From NCBI RefSeq assembly GCF_022842045.1, contig NZ_JALHQI010000003.1:1-64000 (forward strand): a stretch of 64,000 nucleotides of DNA, given 5' to 3'. Below are positions 52,890 to 63,654 of this stretch, one piece after another. This DNA is from Arenimonas sp. (GTDB lineage Bacteria > Pseudomonadota > Gammaproteobacteria > Xanthomonadales > Xanthomonadaceae). The translations under genes were made by a program, and so were the position numbers. The notes below the pieces were generated by a model. It did no database searches. It was not told the DNA's origin and saw nothing but the letters and a program-made list of their open reading frames with translations. Position 1 is the stretch's first letter; every line of letters starts with the position of its first letter.

Positions 52890-54509
52890 CTAGCCGGGCG
52901 TGGCGGCCAGGCAAGGCAGGGACACGTCGAAGGTGCTGCCGCGGTGCTCGCCCCGGCTGCGCGCGGCGATGCGGCCGCCATGCGCTTCCACCAGTTCGCG
53001 CGCCACCGCCAGCCCGATGCCCAGGCCGCCGCGGTGCACCGCCATGGCATCGGGGCCGCGCGCGAACAGGTCGAAGATGCATTCCAGCAGGTCTTCGGGC
53101 AGCCCCATGCCGTTGTCCACCAACTGGATGGTGACGCGACCCCGCGCCCGGCGCGCCACCAGTCGAAGCCGCCCGCCCGCGGGCGTGTAGCGGCAGGCGT
53201 TGTCCAGCAGGTTCACCAGCACCTGGGCCAACCGGTCCGGGTCACCGCGCACCCAGAGCGCGCCCTCCGGCAGCTGCAGGGCCAGGGCATGGCCCCTGAG
53301 CGTGATCGCCGGCTGCCACGCTTCCGCCACGTCCCGCAGCACCTGGCATACGTCCACCGGCACCGACGCCATCCGGAAGCGTTGGCCGCCGGCGCGGCCG
53401 TCGTCCAGCAGGTCGTCCACCCGCCGGGCCATGTGCAGCACTTGCTTCTCGATCGCCCGGTGCAGGCGTTCCATCCCGGCTTCGTCGCCGCTGGCCCGGC
53501 GCGCCAGGTCGGCGGCCTTGCGGATCGGCGCCAGCGGGTAGCGCAGCTCGTGCGCCACCATCGCCAGGAAGCGCACCCGGCGCGCGTGCATCGCCTCCGA
53601 CTCGGCGTCCACCGGCGCCTTGCCCAGCACGGTCAGGACGAAACGTTCGTTGGACTGGCGCAGGTCCTGGTCGGATTCGGCCCGCCGCGCTTCGTCGCCC
53701 TCGCCGCGCCCGCGGGCACGGGCCTCACCCGGGGAGTCGGCGTGGAACCGATAGCGGCTGCCGCGGTCGGCCTTGGCGCGATACATGGCGGCGTCTGCGG
53801 CTTCGAGCAGGACCGGCACCTGGTCGCCGTCCTCCGGGTACAGGCTGATGCCGATGCTGGCCAGTACGCCAGCGTGGTCCGCGGGCGGTTCGCCGGGCAG
53901 CGCAAGGGCGTCGAGCATCTTGGCGGCGATCGCACCGGCGTCGGCCGCGCAGCTGATCTCGGGCAGCAGCACCACGAACTCGTCGCCGCCGAAGCGGCTG
54001 ACGGTGTCCGAGTCGCGGACCACCGATTGCAGCCGGCGCGCCACGCACCTGAGCACCTCGTCGCCGAACGCATGTCCCTGGCTGTCATTGACGCGCTTGA
54101 AGTGGTCCAGGTCCACGAACATCACCGCCAGCCGCGCCGAACGCCGCTGCGCCAGCGCGAGTGCGCTGCCGATCCGGTCGAGCATCAACGTGCGGTTCGG
54201 CGTGTCGGTGAGCGGGTCGCGCTGGGTGGCGCGGACCAGAAGGTCCAGGCTGTGGACCGCGCTCTCGGCGATCCGTGCCGCGGAATGCGCGGCGTCGCTC
54301 AGGCGCTGGTAAGCGAGCTGGCGCTGTTCCTCGCTGAGTCCGCGATGGTCGTGCGGGACATCGTGCAGGTCGCGGCGGAAGGCCTCGAGCAGTTCGCGCA
54401 AGTGTTCCGCGCGCAGGCCGGGGGCTGGCCCGCCACCGGACGGGGCCGACGCGACAAGGGTCGACGCTTCCGCCTGCGGCGCGTCCGCGATCAGGGTCTG
54501 GCCCGTCAT
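52890..54509 (-). CDS. Soluble GGDEF-histidine kinase fusion protein
   Basis: The protein has 539 aa. After an N-terminal region without a recognised domain (about 1-97) comes a diguanylate cyclase domain with an intact GGDEF at 174-178 and an RxxD inhibitory site at 165-168 (RDSD). This is followed by HisKA with H320 in AHELRYPL and a HATPase domain with LLDNACRYTP near 437 and GGLGIGLAVA near 498. No transmembrane segment or receiver domain is present. AAGGAG lies 6 nt before ATG 54509. It probably couples c-di-GMP synthesis to a two-component signal. The partner is unknown. Confidence 0.9.
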   Translation of the reverse strand: MTGQTLIADAPQAEASTLVASAPSGGGPAPGLRAEHLRELLEAFRRDLHDVPHDHRGLSEEQRQLAYQRLSDAAHSAARIAESAVHSLDLLVRATQRDPLTDTPNRTLMLDRIGSALALAQRRSARLAVMFVDLDHFKRVNDSQGHAFGDEVLRCVARRLQSVVRDSDTVSRFGGDEFVVLLPEISCAADAGAIAAKMLDALALPGEPPADHAGVLASIGISLYPEDGDQVPVLLEAADAAMYRAKADRGSRYRFHADSPGEARARGRGEGDEARRAESDQDLRQSNERFVLTVLGKAPVDAESEAMHARRVRFLAMVAHELRYPLAPIRKAADLARRASGDEAGMERLHRAIEKQVLHMARRVDDLLDDGRAGGQRFRMASVPVDVCQVLRDVAEAWQPAITLRGHALALQLPEGALWVRGDPDRLAQVLVNLLDNACRYTPAGGRLRLVARRARGRVTIQLVDNGMGLPEDLLECIFDLFARGPDAMAVHRGGLGIGLAVARELVEAHGGRIAARSRGEHRGSTFDVSLPCLAATPG

Positions 54510-54639
54510 GCACTGCTCCTTGGGTCGATGTAGGTGCGTGAGTGTTGCAGCTAAACGCATCGGCAAAGGCGGGCGCCGTGGCTGCGGTTCAGTTCCGGCG
54601 CGCGCCACGCAGCTATGTGCGCCGGCGCACGGAGAGAGG

Positions 54640-54729
54640 TGGCCTCCGCGCTTGCTGGCTTACATCGTCGCGGTCTACCTGATCTTCATCGGCATCATCG
54701 GCCTGCTGGGGTCCGGCGTGTTGCGCTGA
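54640..54729 (+). pseudogene. Remnant of a DUF3096-like small membrane protein
   Basis: The stretch encodes WPPRLLAYIVAVYLIFIGIIG and ends LLGSGVLR before a TGA. This resembles the second half of DUF3096 proteins (about 50 aa, two hydrophobic helices). The in-frame sequence before it is Arg/Gly/Ala-rich and does not encode a first helix. A start at 54508 or GTG 54538 would be needed, and the first overlaps the divergent kinase start. I read it as a truncated copy, but a tiny functional protein is not excluded. Confidence 0.45.
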
Positions 54730-54813
54730 ACACGCGCGTCGCCGCGACCGCGGCTTGATCAACGACCGCCTCCCATGTTTCCCTGAAGCCGGGTTCTCCG
54801 CGGGCAAGGAGCG

Positions 54814-56361
54814 ATGGGAGCGCTGCACACGCTCGATTACCTGGTGCTGGCGGTTTATTTCGCGATCGTCATCGCTGTCTGCGCGCGGGTGTCCCGGCGC
54901 AGCCCGGACAGCGACGAGCTGTTCCTGGCCGGGCGCACGCTCGGCGTCGGCGTGGTCGGCCTGTCCCTGTTCGCCTCGAACATTTCCTCCACCACCCTGA
55001 TCGGCCTGCCGGGCGCGGCCTGGCAGTCCGGCATCGCGGTCGCCAACTACGAATGGATGGCGGCGCTGGTGCTGGTGCTCACCGCCGTGTTCGTGGCGCC
55101 GGTGCTGCTCGGCAACCGCCTGACCACGATCCCCGAGTTGCTCGAGCGCCGCTTCGACGCGCGCATGCGCCAGTACCTCTCGGCGGTGTCCATCTTCCTT
55201 TCCATCGTGCTCGACACCGCCGGCAGCCTGTTCGCCGGCGCGCTGGTGCTGCAGGTGTTCTTCCCGGCGCTGCCGCTGGGGGGCACCATCGCCGCCCTGG
55301 CCCTCTTCGCAGGCGCCTACACCGCGGCCGGCGGGCTGCGCGCGGTGGTCTACACCGACGTGCTGCAGTCGGTGGTGCTGCTGTTGGGTTCGGCGTTCCT
55401 CGCGCTGCTGGTGTTCGCCGAGTTCGACTACTCCTGGGCGGCGGTGAAGGCCGCGGTGCCGGCCGACCACCTGTCGCTGGTCCGCCCGTTCGACGATCCG
55501 GACCTGCCGTGGCTCGGCACCCTGATCGGCCTGCCGGTGCTCGGCTTCTACTACTGGACCATGAACCAGTACGTCTCCCAGCGCCTGCTCGGCGCCCGTG
55601 ACATGCGCGCGGCCGGCGGCGGCGCGCTGCTGGCCGCGGGGCTGAAACTGTTGCCGCTGTTCCTGATGGTGCTGCCGGGGGCCCTGGCGATCACGCTGCT
55701 GCCCGACCTCGAGCGCGCGGACGAAGTGTTCCCGCGGCTGCTGGCCGAGTACGCGCCGGCGGGCGTGGTCGGCCTGGTGCTGGCCGGGCTGCTCGCAGCG
55801 ATCATGTCCAGCGTGGATTCGGCGCTGAACTCGGCGTCCACCCTGCTCACCGTCGACTTCATCCAGCCGCGGCGGCCCGGGCTCACGCCGCAGGCGCTGG
55901 CCAGGCTGGGCCGCTGGCTCACGCTCGGGCTGATGGTGCTGGCCGCGGCCTGGGCGCCGATGATCGACCGATTCCCCGGGCTGTTCGCCTATCTGCAGCA
56001 AGCCTTCGCCTACGTCACGCCGCCGCTGGTGGCGGTGTTCGCGCTGGGCTTCGTCGACCGGCGCCTCGGTGCGCGCGCGGCGCTGCGAGCGGCGCTGTGC
56101 GGCCATGCGCTCAGTGCCGCCTGGTTCGTGGCGACGCAGCTGGGCTGGATTGAAATCCATTTCACCATCGTCGCCGGCCTGCTGTTCGCGGCGACGATCC
56201 TGTTCGCGATGGGTTGGCGCGCCGTGCTCGACGACGTGCCCGCCCCGGCGGCCTTGGCCGCCGTCTCTCAGGCCCGGGCGGCACCGTCCCCGCGCTGGCT
56301 GCGGCCGCTGGCGGCGGCCATGGTCGCGCTGACGCTGGGTGTCGTGTTCGTGTTCCGCTGA
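54814..56361 (+). CDS. Sodium:solute symporter family (SSS) transporter
   Basis: The protein (515 aa) has about thirteen hydrophobic helices. SSS features are the early GRTLGVGVVGLSLFASNISS segment (residues about 40-58) and SGIAVANYEWMAAL. YYWTMNQYVSQRLLGARD near 248-265 is typical of SGLT-like proteins, as is IMSSVDSALNSASTLLTVDF. It probably imports a sugar or other solute with Na+. The substrate is not readable. AAGGAG ends only 2 nt before the ATG. Its last 94 nt overlap the end of the convergent ggpPS. Confidence 0.93.
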   Translation: MGALHTLDYLVLAVYFAIVIAVCARVSRRSPDSDELFLAGRTLGVGVVGLSLFASNISSTTLIGLPGAAWQSGIAVANYEWMAALVLVLTAVFVAPVLLGNRLTTIPELLERRFDARMRQYLSAVSIFLSIVLDTAGSLFAGALVLQVFFPALPLGGTIAALALFAGAYTAAGGLRAVVYTDVLQSVVLLLGSAFLALLVFAEFDYSWAAVKAAVPADHLSLVRPFDDPDLPWLGTLIGLPVLGFYYWTMNQYVSQRLLGARDMRAAGGGALLAAGLKLLPLFLMVLPGALAITLLPDLERADEVFPRLLAEYAPAGVVGLVLAGLLAAIMSSVDSALNSASTLLTVDFIQPRRPGLTPQALARLGRWLTLGLMVLAAAWAPMIDRFPGLFAYLQQAFAYVTPPLVAVFALGFVDRRLGARAALRAALCGHALSAAWFVATQLGWIEIHFTIVAGLLFAATILFAMGWRAVLDDVPAPAALAAVSQARAAPSPRWLRPLAAAMVALTLGVVFVFR

Positions 56362-58649
56362 GGCCCCGCCCCGCGCACCGCCGCCAGGAAATCGCGGCCC
56401 CAGCGATCCACGTCGTAGTTCTCGACGATGCCGTAGAGCTGGCGCAGCCGGCCCTCGGCCTCATCGGGATCCATCGCCAGCGCCTGCCCCAGGGCCGCGG
56501 TGAGGTCGGCCGGGTCGTGCGGGTTGGTCAGCAGCGCGCCCTTCATCTCGGCGGCGGCACCCGCGAACTCCGACAGCACCAGCACGCCGCGCCCGCCCTC
56601 GATGCCCTGGGTGGCCACGAATTCCTTGGCCACCAGGTTCAGGCCGTCGCGCAGCGGGGTGATCCACATCACGTCGGCGGCGGCGTAGTGCGCCACCACT
56701 TCCTCGAAGGGCAGCGGCCGCGCGAAGAAGCGCACCGGCGTCCAGTCCAGGCGCGAATGGCGGCCGTTGATGCGGCCCACCGCCTGCTCGATCTGCGTCT
56801 GCAGCTGGCGGTAGATGGTCATCTCCTTCGCGGCCGGCACGCACACCATCACCAGCGTCACCTTGCCCTGCAGCTGCGGCTGGGCCTCGAGCAGGCGGTC
56901 GAAGGCCTCGAGTTTCTCAAGCGTGCCCTTGGTGTAGTCGAGGCGCTCGATCGAGAGCACCAGCTTGCGCGGGCTGATTTCGCGCCGCAGCTTCTCCAGG
57001 CTGTTGCGCACGCTCCGCTGGGCCAGCACGTCGCGGATCCGGCCCAGGTCCGTGCCCACCGGGTGCGCGCCCAGCCCGACCTCGCGGTCGCCCACGCGCA
57101 GGCGCGTGGTCATGGTGTCGAGACCGACCGCGCAGCCATAGGTGAGGAAGCGGGGCGCGCAGCCCTGGCGCTCCAGCGTTTCGGTCGGCATCGCGCCGCG
57201 CACCACGTCCACGAAGTTCTCGACCTGGCGCGGGATGTGGAAGCCGATGTAGTCGCAGCTGAGCAGGCTGCCCAGGATCTCGCGCCGCCACGGCACCACG
57301 TTGAAGATGTCGGCGGAGGGGAAGTAGGTGTGGTGGAAGAAGGCGATCTTCAGGTCCGGGCGCAGCTCGCGCAGGCGTGCCGGCACCATCCACAGGTTGT
57401 AGTCGTGCAGCCACACGGTGGCACCGTGCGCGGCCTCCGCCGCGGCGGCCTCGGCGAAGCGGCGGTTGACCTTCAGGAACACCTTCCAGTCGTCCTCGCG
57501 GAAGCGCGCGCGCTCCCAGAAGGTGTGCAGCATTGGCCAGAAGGCTTCCTTCGAGAACCGCTTGTAGAACGCGTCCACCTCCGCCTTCGACAGCGGCACG
57601 CGCGCGGCGGTGAGGTTCGGGTAGCGGTCCACGTCCACCGGCGTGCGCGCCTCGAAGCCCTCGCGCTTGGCGTCGTCCAGCGTCCAGGCGACCCAGGAGC
57701 CGGCCTGTCCGCCGGCGAAGAAGCTCAGCAGGCTGGGGATGATGCCGTTGGGCGAGGTCGGGCGGCGGCGCACCAGCTTGCCGTCTTCGAACGACTCCTC
57801 GAAGGGCAGGCGGTGGTAGACCATCACCAGGTCGGACTGGCCGGCCCGGCCCGGGGCGGGGGCCTCGACGTGCGGGTCGTTGGCCGGCAGCAGGCCGAAG
57901 TGCTCGATCGCCTGGAGGATGCCGCCGCAACCGGCTTCGCTGGCGTGCAGCACGTGCTCGTGGCGGTGCGTTGCCTCCAGCAGCGCGGGCTCGGACTGGC
58001 CGACGCAGACGCCGTTGAAGCCCGCCTCGTACATCGAGAGGTCGTTGAGGGTGTCGCCGGCGACCAGGATGCGGTCCACCGGCAGCCGCAGCAGCGCGGC
58101 CAGGGCCTGCAGGGTGCGGCCCTTGTCGGTGCGCGGCGGCAGGATGTCGAGGTAGCGGTCGGCGGAATAGAGCACCGCGCAGCCGAGGGCGCGGGCGGCG
58201 TCCTCGATGGCTTCGCGCTGAGGCGCCAGCACGCCGGGCTCGCAGAAGTAGGAGCAGCGCCGCTCCTGCGGCACGTCCTGGCGGTGCAGGCCGTGGAAGC
58301 CGCGCATTGCGTCGGCCACCACGTGCTCGCCGGGCCAGCGGGCGTCGATGCCCGACTGCAGCGGCTGCAGCGGCTGCAGGGTGCGGCCGTCGACCACGGT
58401 CGCGCCCACGTCGCAGACCAGGTAGTCAGGTCGCGGCAACGACGGGTCGGACAGCAGCGGGATCACGGCTTCCAGGCTGCGTCCGGTGACCCAGACCAGC
58501 CGGATGTGCGGGTGCCGCTCGACCAGCCGGTACAGGCGCTGGCGATGGGCGGTTTCGCCGGCGAGGAAGGTGCCGTCGAGGTCGGTGGCCAGGACCAGGC
58601 GGGGTGTTTCAGGGTGGGGTGTCTCGGGGCGGGCTGTCTGCTTGCTCAA
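56268..58649 (-). CDS. ggpPS: GgpPS, fused glucosylglycerol-phosphate phosphatase/synthase
   Basis: The protein has 793 aa. The N-terminal HAD phosphatase has DLDGT at 23-27 and GDTLNDLSMYE near 199. The C-terminal GT20 domain (from about 273) has LHDYNLWMVP, RLDYTKGTLEKLEA and DGLNLVAKEF. The fusion makes the compatible solute glucosylglycerol from ADP-glucose and glycerol-3-phosphate in Stenotrophomonas. A trehalose-type product cannot be excluded from motifs alone. The start is TTG 58649, overlapping the MFS stop (TTGA), with AGGA upstream. No nearby ATG exists. The last ~30 residues overlap the symporter gene. Confidence 0.87.
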   Translation of the reverse strand: MSKQTARPETPHPETPRLVLATDLDGTFLAGETAHRQRLYRLVERHPHIRLVWVTGRSLEAVIPLLSDPSLPRPDYLVCDVGATVVDGRTLQPLQPLQSGIDARWPGEHVVADAMRGFHGLHRQDVPQERRCSYFCEPGVLAPQREAIEDAARALGCAVLYSADRYLDILPPRTDKGRTLQALAALLRLPVDRILVAGDTLNDLSMYEAGFNGVCVGQSEPALLEATHRHEHVLHASEAGCGGILQAIEHFGLLPANDPHVEAPAPGRAGQSDLVMVYHRLPFEESFEDGKLVRRRPTSPNGIIPSLLSFFAGGQAGSWVAWTLDDAKREGFEARTPVDVDRYPNLTAARVPLSKAEVDAFYKRFSKEAFWPMLHTFWERARFREDDWKVFLKVNRRFAEAAAAEAAHGATVWLHDYNLWMVPARLRELRPDLKIAFFHHTYFPSADIFNVVPWRREILGSLLSCDYIGFHIPRQVENFVDVVRGAMPTETLERQGCAPRFLTYGCAVGLDTMTTRLRVGDREVGLGAHPVGTDLGRIRDVLAQRSVRNSLEKLRREISPRKLVLSIERLDYTKGTLEKLEAFDRLLEAQPQLQGKVTLVMVCVPAAKEMTIYRQLQTQIEQAVGRINGRHSRLDWTPVRFFARPLPFEEVVAHYAAADVMWITPLRDGLNLVAKEFVATQGIEGGRGVLVLSEFAGAAAEMKGALLTNPHDPADLTAALGQALAMDPDEAEGRLRQLYGIVENYDVDRWGRDFLAAVRGAGPQRNTNTTPSVSATMAAASGRSQRGDGAARA

Positions 58650-59899
58650 GGGTTTTCCTGGGTAGCGGTGGGAGGGGGTGATTCGGTTTCGGGCAGCAGT
58701 TCCAGCGCCGCCGGGGTGGTGCGCAGCATCGGGTGGAACGCCGCCGGGTGGCGGTCGGGGCGGCGGTTCAGGGCCAGGCGCGCCATCAGGAACAGCGACA
58801 GCGCGGCCAGCACCGCCGCGAAGTAGGCGGGCAGGGCGCCCGGCCCGTGGCGCGACATCAGCTCGCCGGCGATCATCGGGCCCAGCATGGCGCCGATGCC
58901 GTGCACCAGCAGCAGGCTGGAGCAGCCCGACAGCAGGTCCTCGCGGGGCAGGGTGTCGAGCATGTGCGCCACGCTCATCGGATAGATGGAGAAAGCCAGC
59001 CCGCCAAAGGCGAAGAACAGGGCGTAGATCCAGCCGCCGCCCCAGCCCGCGCCCGGCAGCGCCGCCAGCGCGACGGCGGCGGCGGCGGCGCAGGCCAGCG
59101 CGAGCCCGATGCGGCGGTCCAGGCGGTCCGACAGCCGGCCCAGCGGCCACTGCAGCAGCGCCCCGCCGAGGATGGTGGCGACCATGAAGTGCGAGATGCC
59201 TGCGCGGTCCAGCCCGATCTCGCCGGCATAGACCGGGCCCAGGCCCCAGAACGCCCCCATCGCCAGCCCGGACAACCCGGCCGCCAGGGTCGCCGCCGGC
59301 GCCACCGCGTACAGGCGGCGCAGGCCCAGGCGTGGATTCGGCGGGAACGTCGGCTGCGCCAGCCGCGTCAGCGTCACCGGCAGCGCCGAGGCGCAGACCA
59401 GGATGGCCACCAGGCTGAACAGCATGAAGCCGCCGTCCACGCCCAGCCCCAGCAGCAACTGACCCAGCGCCAGCGCGCCCAGGTTCACCGCCATGTAGAT
59501 CGCGAACACCCGGCCACGGATGGCGGGGTCAGGCTGCGCGTTGAGCCAGCTTTCGATGACGGTGTACAGCGTGACCAGTGCGACGCCGGTGACAACCCGC
59601 AGCCCGAACCAGGCCGCCGGGTCGACCCAGACCGGGTGCAGCAGCACCGCGATCGCGGCCAGCCCGGTGCAGAAGGCGAAGGCGCGGACGTGGCCGATCC
59701 GGCGGATCAGCGGCGGCGCCAGGAAGGTGCCGGCCAGGAAGCCGGCGAAGTAGCCCGACATCACCCAGCCCAGGGTCTGCCCGCCGTAGCCCTCCAGCCC
59801 GCCGCGCACCGCCAGCAGGGTACCCAGCAGCCCGCTGCCGGCCAGCAGCAGCGCCACGCCCGCCAGCAGGGCGGTCAGGGGAAGGACAGCACGGATCAA
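58646..59899 (-). CDS. MFS transporter (YcaD-like), partner of ggpPS
   Basis: The protein (417 aa) has twelve predicted helices and typical MFS loops, with GWVMSGYFAGFLAGTFLAP near residue 45 and a late FAFGGLAFSIYPMSVAHML segment. A YcaD-like MFS gene next to ggpPS is also described for Stenotrophomonas, where it has been linked to glucosylglycerol. Its stop overlaps the ggpPS TTG, so the two are likely one operon. A short AT-rich segment upstream (59925-59945) could hold the promoter. Confidence 0.86.
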   Translation of the reverse strand: MIRAVLPLTALLAGVALLLAGSGLLGTLLAVRGGLEGYGGQTLGWVMSGYFAGFLAGTFLAPPLIRRIGHVRAFAFCTGLAAIAVLLHPVWVDPAAWFGLRVVTGVALVTLYTVIESWLNAQPDPAIRGRVFAIYMAVNLGALALGQLLLGLGVDGGFMLFSLVAILVCASALPVTLTRLAQPTFPPNPRLGLRRLYAVAPAATLAAGLSGLAMGAFWGLGPVYAGEIGLDRAGISHFMVATILGGALLQWPLGRLSDRLDRRIGLALACAAAAAVALAALPGAGWGGGWIYALFFAFGGLAFSIYPMSVAHMLDTLPREDLLSGCSSLLLVHGIGAMLGPMIAGELMSRHGPGALPAYFAAVLAALSLFLMARLALNRRPDRHPAAFHPMLRTTPAALELLPETESPPPTATQENP

Positions 59900-60058
59900 G
59901 GGTCTCGCCGGTTCAAGTCAGCGTGCGATTCTAACATATTGATATGAATGGAGAAAATCGCCAGCGTTCAGTCACTTGCGGGCCCCGGGCTTGAACTGGC
60001 GGCCCGGATACCCACTAATGCGCGCACTCGGCCACCGGCCGCACGAACATCCGCGACC

Positions 60059-60352
60059 ATGCCCATCTACGCCTTCGAGTGCGCCCACTGCGGCCACGCC
60101 TTCGACCGACTCCAGAAGCTTTCCGACCCGGACCCGACCGACTGCCCCGAGTGCGGCCAGCCCCAGGTCCGGCGCCAGCTGACCGCGCCCAGCTTCCGGC
60201 TGGCCGGCTCCGGCTGGTACGAGACCGACTTCAAGAAGGATGGCGACAAGAAGCGCAATCTCGCCGACGGCGCCGCCAAGTCCGAGCCGGCGGCCAAGCC
60301 CGAGCCCGCCGCCAAGCCAGCCGAGTCCAAGCCGGCGCCCGCCTCGGACTGA
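60059..60352 (+). CDS. FmdB-type zinc-ribbon protein
   Basis: The protein (97 aa) has the FmdB N-terminus MPIYAFECAHCGHAFDRLQ with two CxxC pairs (C8/C11 and CPEC near 30-33) that bind zinc. The tail is a low-complexity Lys/Pro/Ala/Glu repeat. The role is unclear; it may be regulatory. The open frame extends to 59948, but ATG 60059 gives the family start. It often precedes aspS in Xanthomonadaceae. Confidence 0.9.
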   Translation: MPIYAFECAHCGHAFDRLQKLSDPDPTDCPECGQPQVRRQLTAPSFRLAGSGWYETDFKKDGDKKRNLADGAAKSEPAAKPEPAAKPAESKPAPASD

Positions 60353-60389
60353 TTGCCGCCTGCGCCCGCGGCGGGGTAGGGTCGGCGGC

Positions 60390-61079
60390 ATGAAGACCCC
60401 GACCCACGCCGCGAGCCTGCTCGCCACCGCCGTCCTGCTGGCCGCCTGCGCCGGCCCCGAAGCCACCCGGCCCGACGCCGGCGCCCAGTTCGGCCTGGCC
60501 GAGCCGCTGCCGCCGCCCGGCATCGGCGATCCGGCAGTGCAGGTGGCGCCGGTGGATGCCTTCCTGGCGCGCATCGCCACCCACTGCGGCCAGGCCTTCG
60601 AAGGCCGGGTGAGGGTGGATACGCCGGCCCAGCCCAACGATGCCTTCAGCGGCAAGCGGCTGGTGATGCACGTGCGCGGCTGCGACGCCGACGAGCTGCG
60701 CATCCCCTTCCACGTCGGCGAGGACCGCTCGCGCACCTGGGTGCTGACCCGCACCGCCACCGGCCTGCGGCTCAAGCACGACCATCGCCACGAGGACGGC
60801 AGCGCCGACGCCGTGACGATGTACGGCGGCGATACCGCCGCGCCCGGCAGTGCGCGCCGCCAGGCCTTCCCGGTGGACGCCGAATCCATCGCCACCTTCC
60901 GCCGCGAAGGCCTCACGGCCTCGCTGGAAAACACCTGGGCCATGGAAATCGAGCCCGGCCAGGTCTTCGTCTATGAGCTCTCGCGCCCGAACGGCCGCCT
61001 GTTCCAGGTCGAGTTCGACCTCAGCCGCCCGGTGCCGGCGCCGCCGGCGCCCTGGGGCAGCGAGCTGCCCGGCGAGTAG
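60390..61079 (+). CDS. Predicted lipoprotein of unknown function
   Basis: The protein (229 aa) has a lipoprotein signal peptide with lipobox LAAC at about residues 17-20, followed by an Ala/Pro/Gly-rich linker. The core has short motifs such as HVRGCDADELRIPFHVGEDRS and YELSRPNGRLFQVEFDLS, which I do not recognise as a named family. It is likely anchored in the outer membrane facing the periplasm. It lies between the FmdB gene and aspS. No function is proposed. Confidence 0.75.
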   Translation: MKTPTHAASLLATAVLLAACAGPEATRPDAGAQFGLAEPLPPPGIGDPAVQVAPVDAFLARIATHCGQAFEGRVRVDTPAQPNDAFSGKRLVMHVRGCDADELRIPFHVGEDRSRTWVLTRTATGLRLKHDHRHEDGSADAVTMYGGDTAAPGSARRQAFPVDAESIATFRREGLTASLENTWAMEIEPGQVFVYELSRPNGRLFQVEFDLSRPVPAPPAPWGSELPGE

Positions 61080-61111
61080 CCCGCCGGCCTCGCCCCCGGC
61101 GCGCGGCCAAT

Positions 61112-61141
61112 TTGCCGGCACCGGGGCCGCGGCCCTAGAAT
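61112..61141 (+). promoter_or_regulatory. Candidate promoter of aspS
   Basis: TTGCCG (61112-61117), an 18-nt spacer and TAGAAT (61136-61141), about 53 nt before the aspS start. Confidence 0.45.
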
Positions 61142-61193
61142 TCCGGGTCTTCCGCCGCCCGTCCGGGCCCGGCGAATTCCCTTCGGAGCAAGC

Positions 61194-62959
<1,766 letters not shown>

Positions 62960-62963
<4 letters not shown>

Positions 62964-63592
62964 ACCCGGCCGGCGCCAGCGGACACGTCGTCCTGGTCCA
63001 CGGCGTGTGGATGCGGGGGCTGACGATGCTGCCGCTGGCCCGCCGCCTGCAGGCGGCGGGCTTCAGCACCGAGGTCTTCGATTACGCCAGCCTGTTCCAG
63101 GGCCCCGGCCCCTCGGTGGACCGGCTGGCGGCGCGCATGCTCTCGCGCGGTCCCGGCCCGGTGCACCTGGTCGGGCACAGCCTGGGCGGCCTGGTGGCGC
63201 TGGAAACCGCAGCGGGCTGGTCCGGCCTGCCGCCCGGCCGCATCGTCTGCCTCGGCTCGCCGCTGGCGGGCAGCGGCGCTGCGCGCGGCATGGCCCACAG
63301 CCACCTGGGTGCACTGCTCGGCCGCAGCGGCCGCCTGCTCAAGAGCGGCCTGTACGAACTGCCGCGCGGGCGCGAGGTCGGCGTCATCGCCGGCTGCCGG
63401 GCCGCGGGGCTGGGCAAGGTGTTCGGGCGCTTCGACGGGCCCAACGACGGCACCGTGGCGGTCTGGGAAACCCGGCTGCCGGGCCTGGCCGACCATCGCG
63501 TGCTGCCCGCCAGCCACACCGGCATGATCTTCTCGTCCGAAGTGGCGGCGCTGGCCGCCGGCTTCCTCCGTGACGGCCGCTTCCCCGGCTGA
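62960..63592 (+). CDS. Alpha/beta hydrolase
   Basis: The protein has 210 aa from this start. The first strand and oxyanion HG are in [13 protein letters not shown], the nucleophile is in [13 protein letters not shown], the probable acid is in [11 protein letters not shown], and the catalytic His is in ASHTGMIFS. All the triad elements are present. No ATG, GTG or TTG lies close upstream. CTG 62960 overlaps the aspS TGA as CTGA, with AAGG 10 nt earlier, and is my best start. GTG 62873 inside aspS is the alternative. The substrate is unknown, and it is probably a lipase/esterase. Confidence 0.72.
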
Positions 63593-63609
63593 GCGCACGC
63601 CGTGGGCCC

Positions 63610-63615
63610 TATAAT
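63610..63615 (+). promoter_or_regulatory. Perfect -10 hexamer upstream of yebC
   Basis: TATAAT, 40 nt before the yebC ATG, stands out in this GC-rich sequence, but no good -35 lies at the right distance. Confidence 0.35.
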
Positions 63616-63654
63616 CACCGCTTCGCAAATCTTAGCTGGCAGGGGTTGGGTTCC

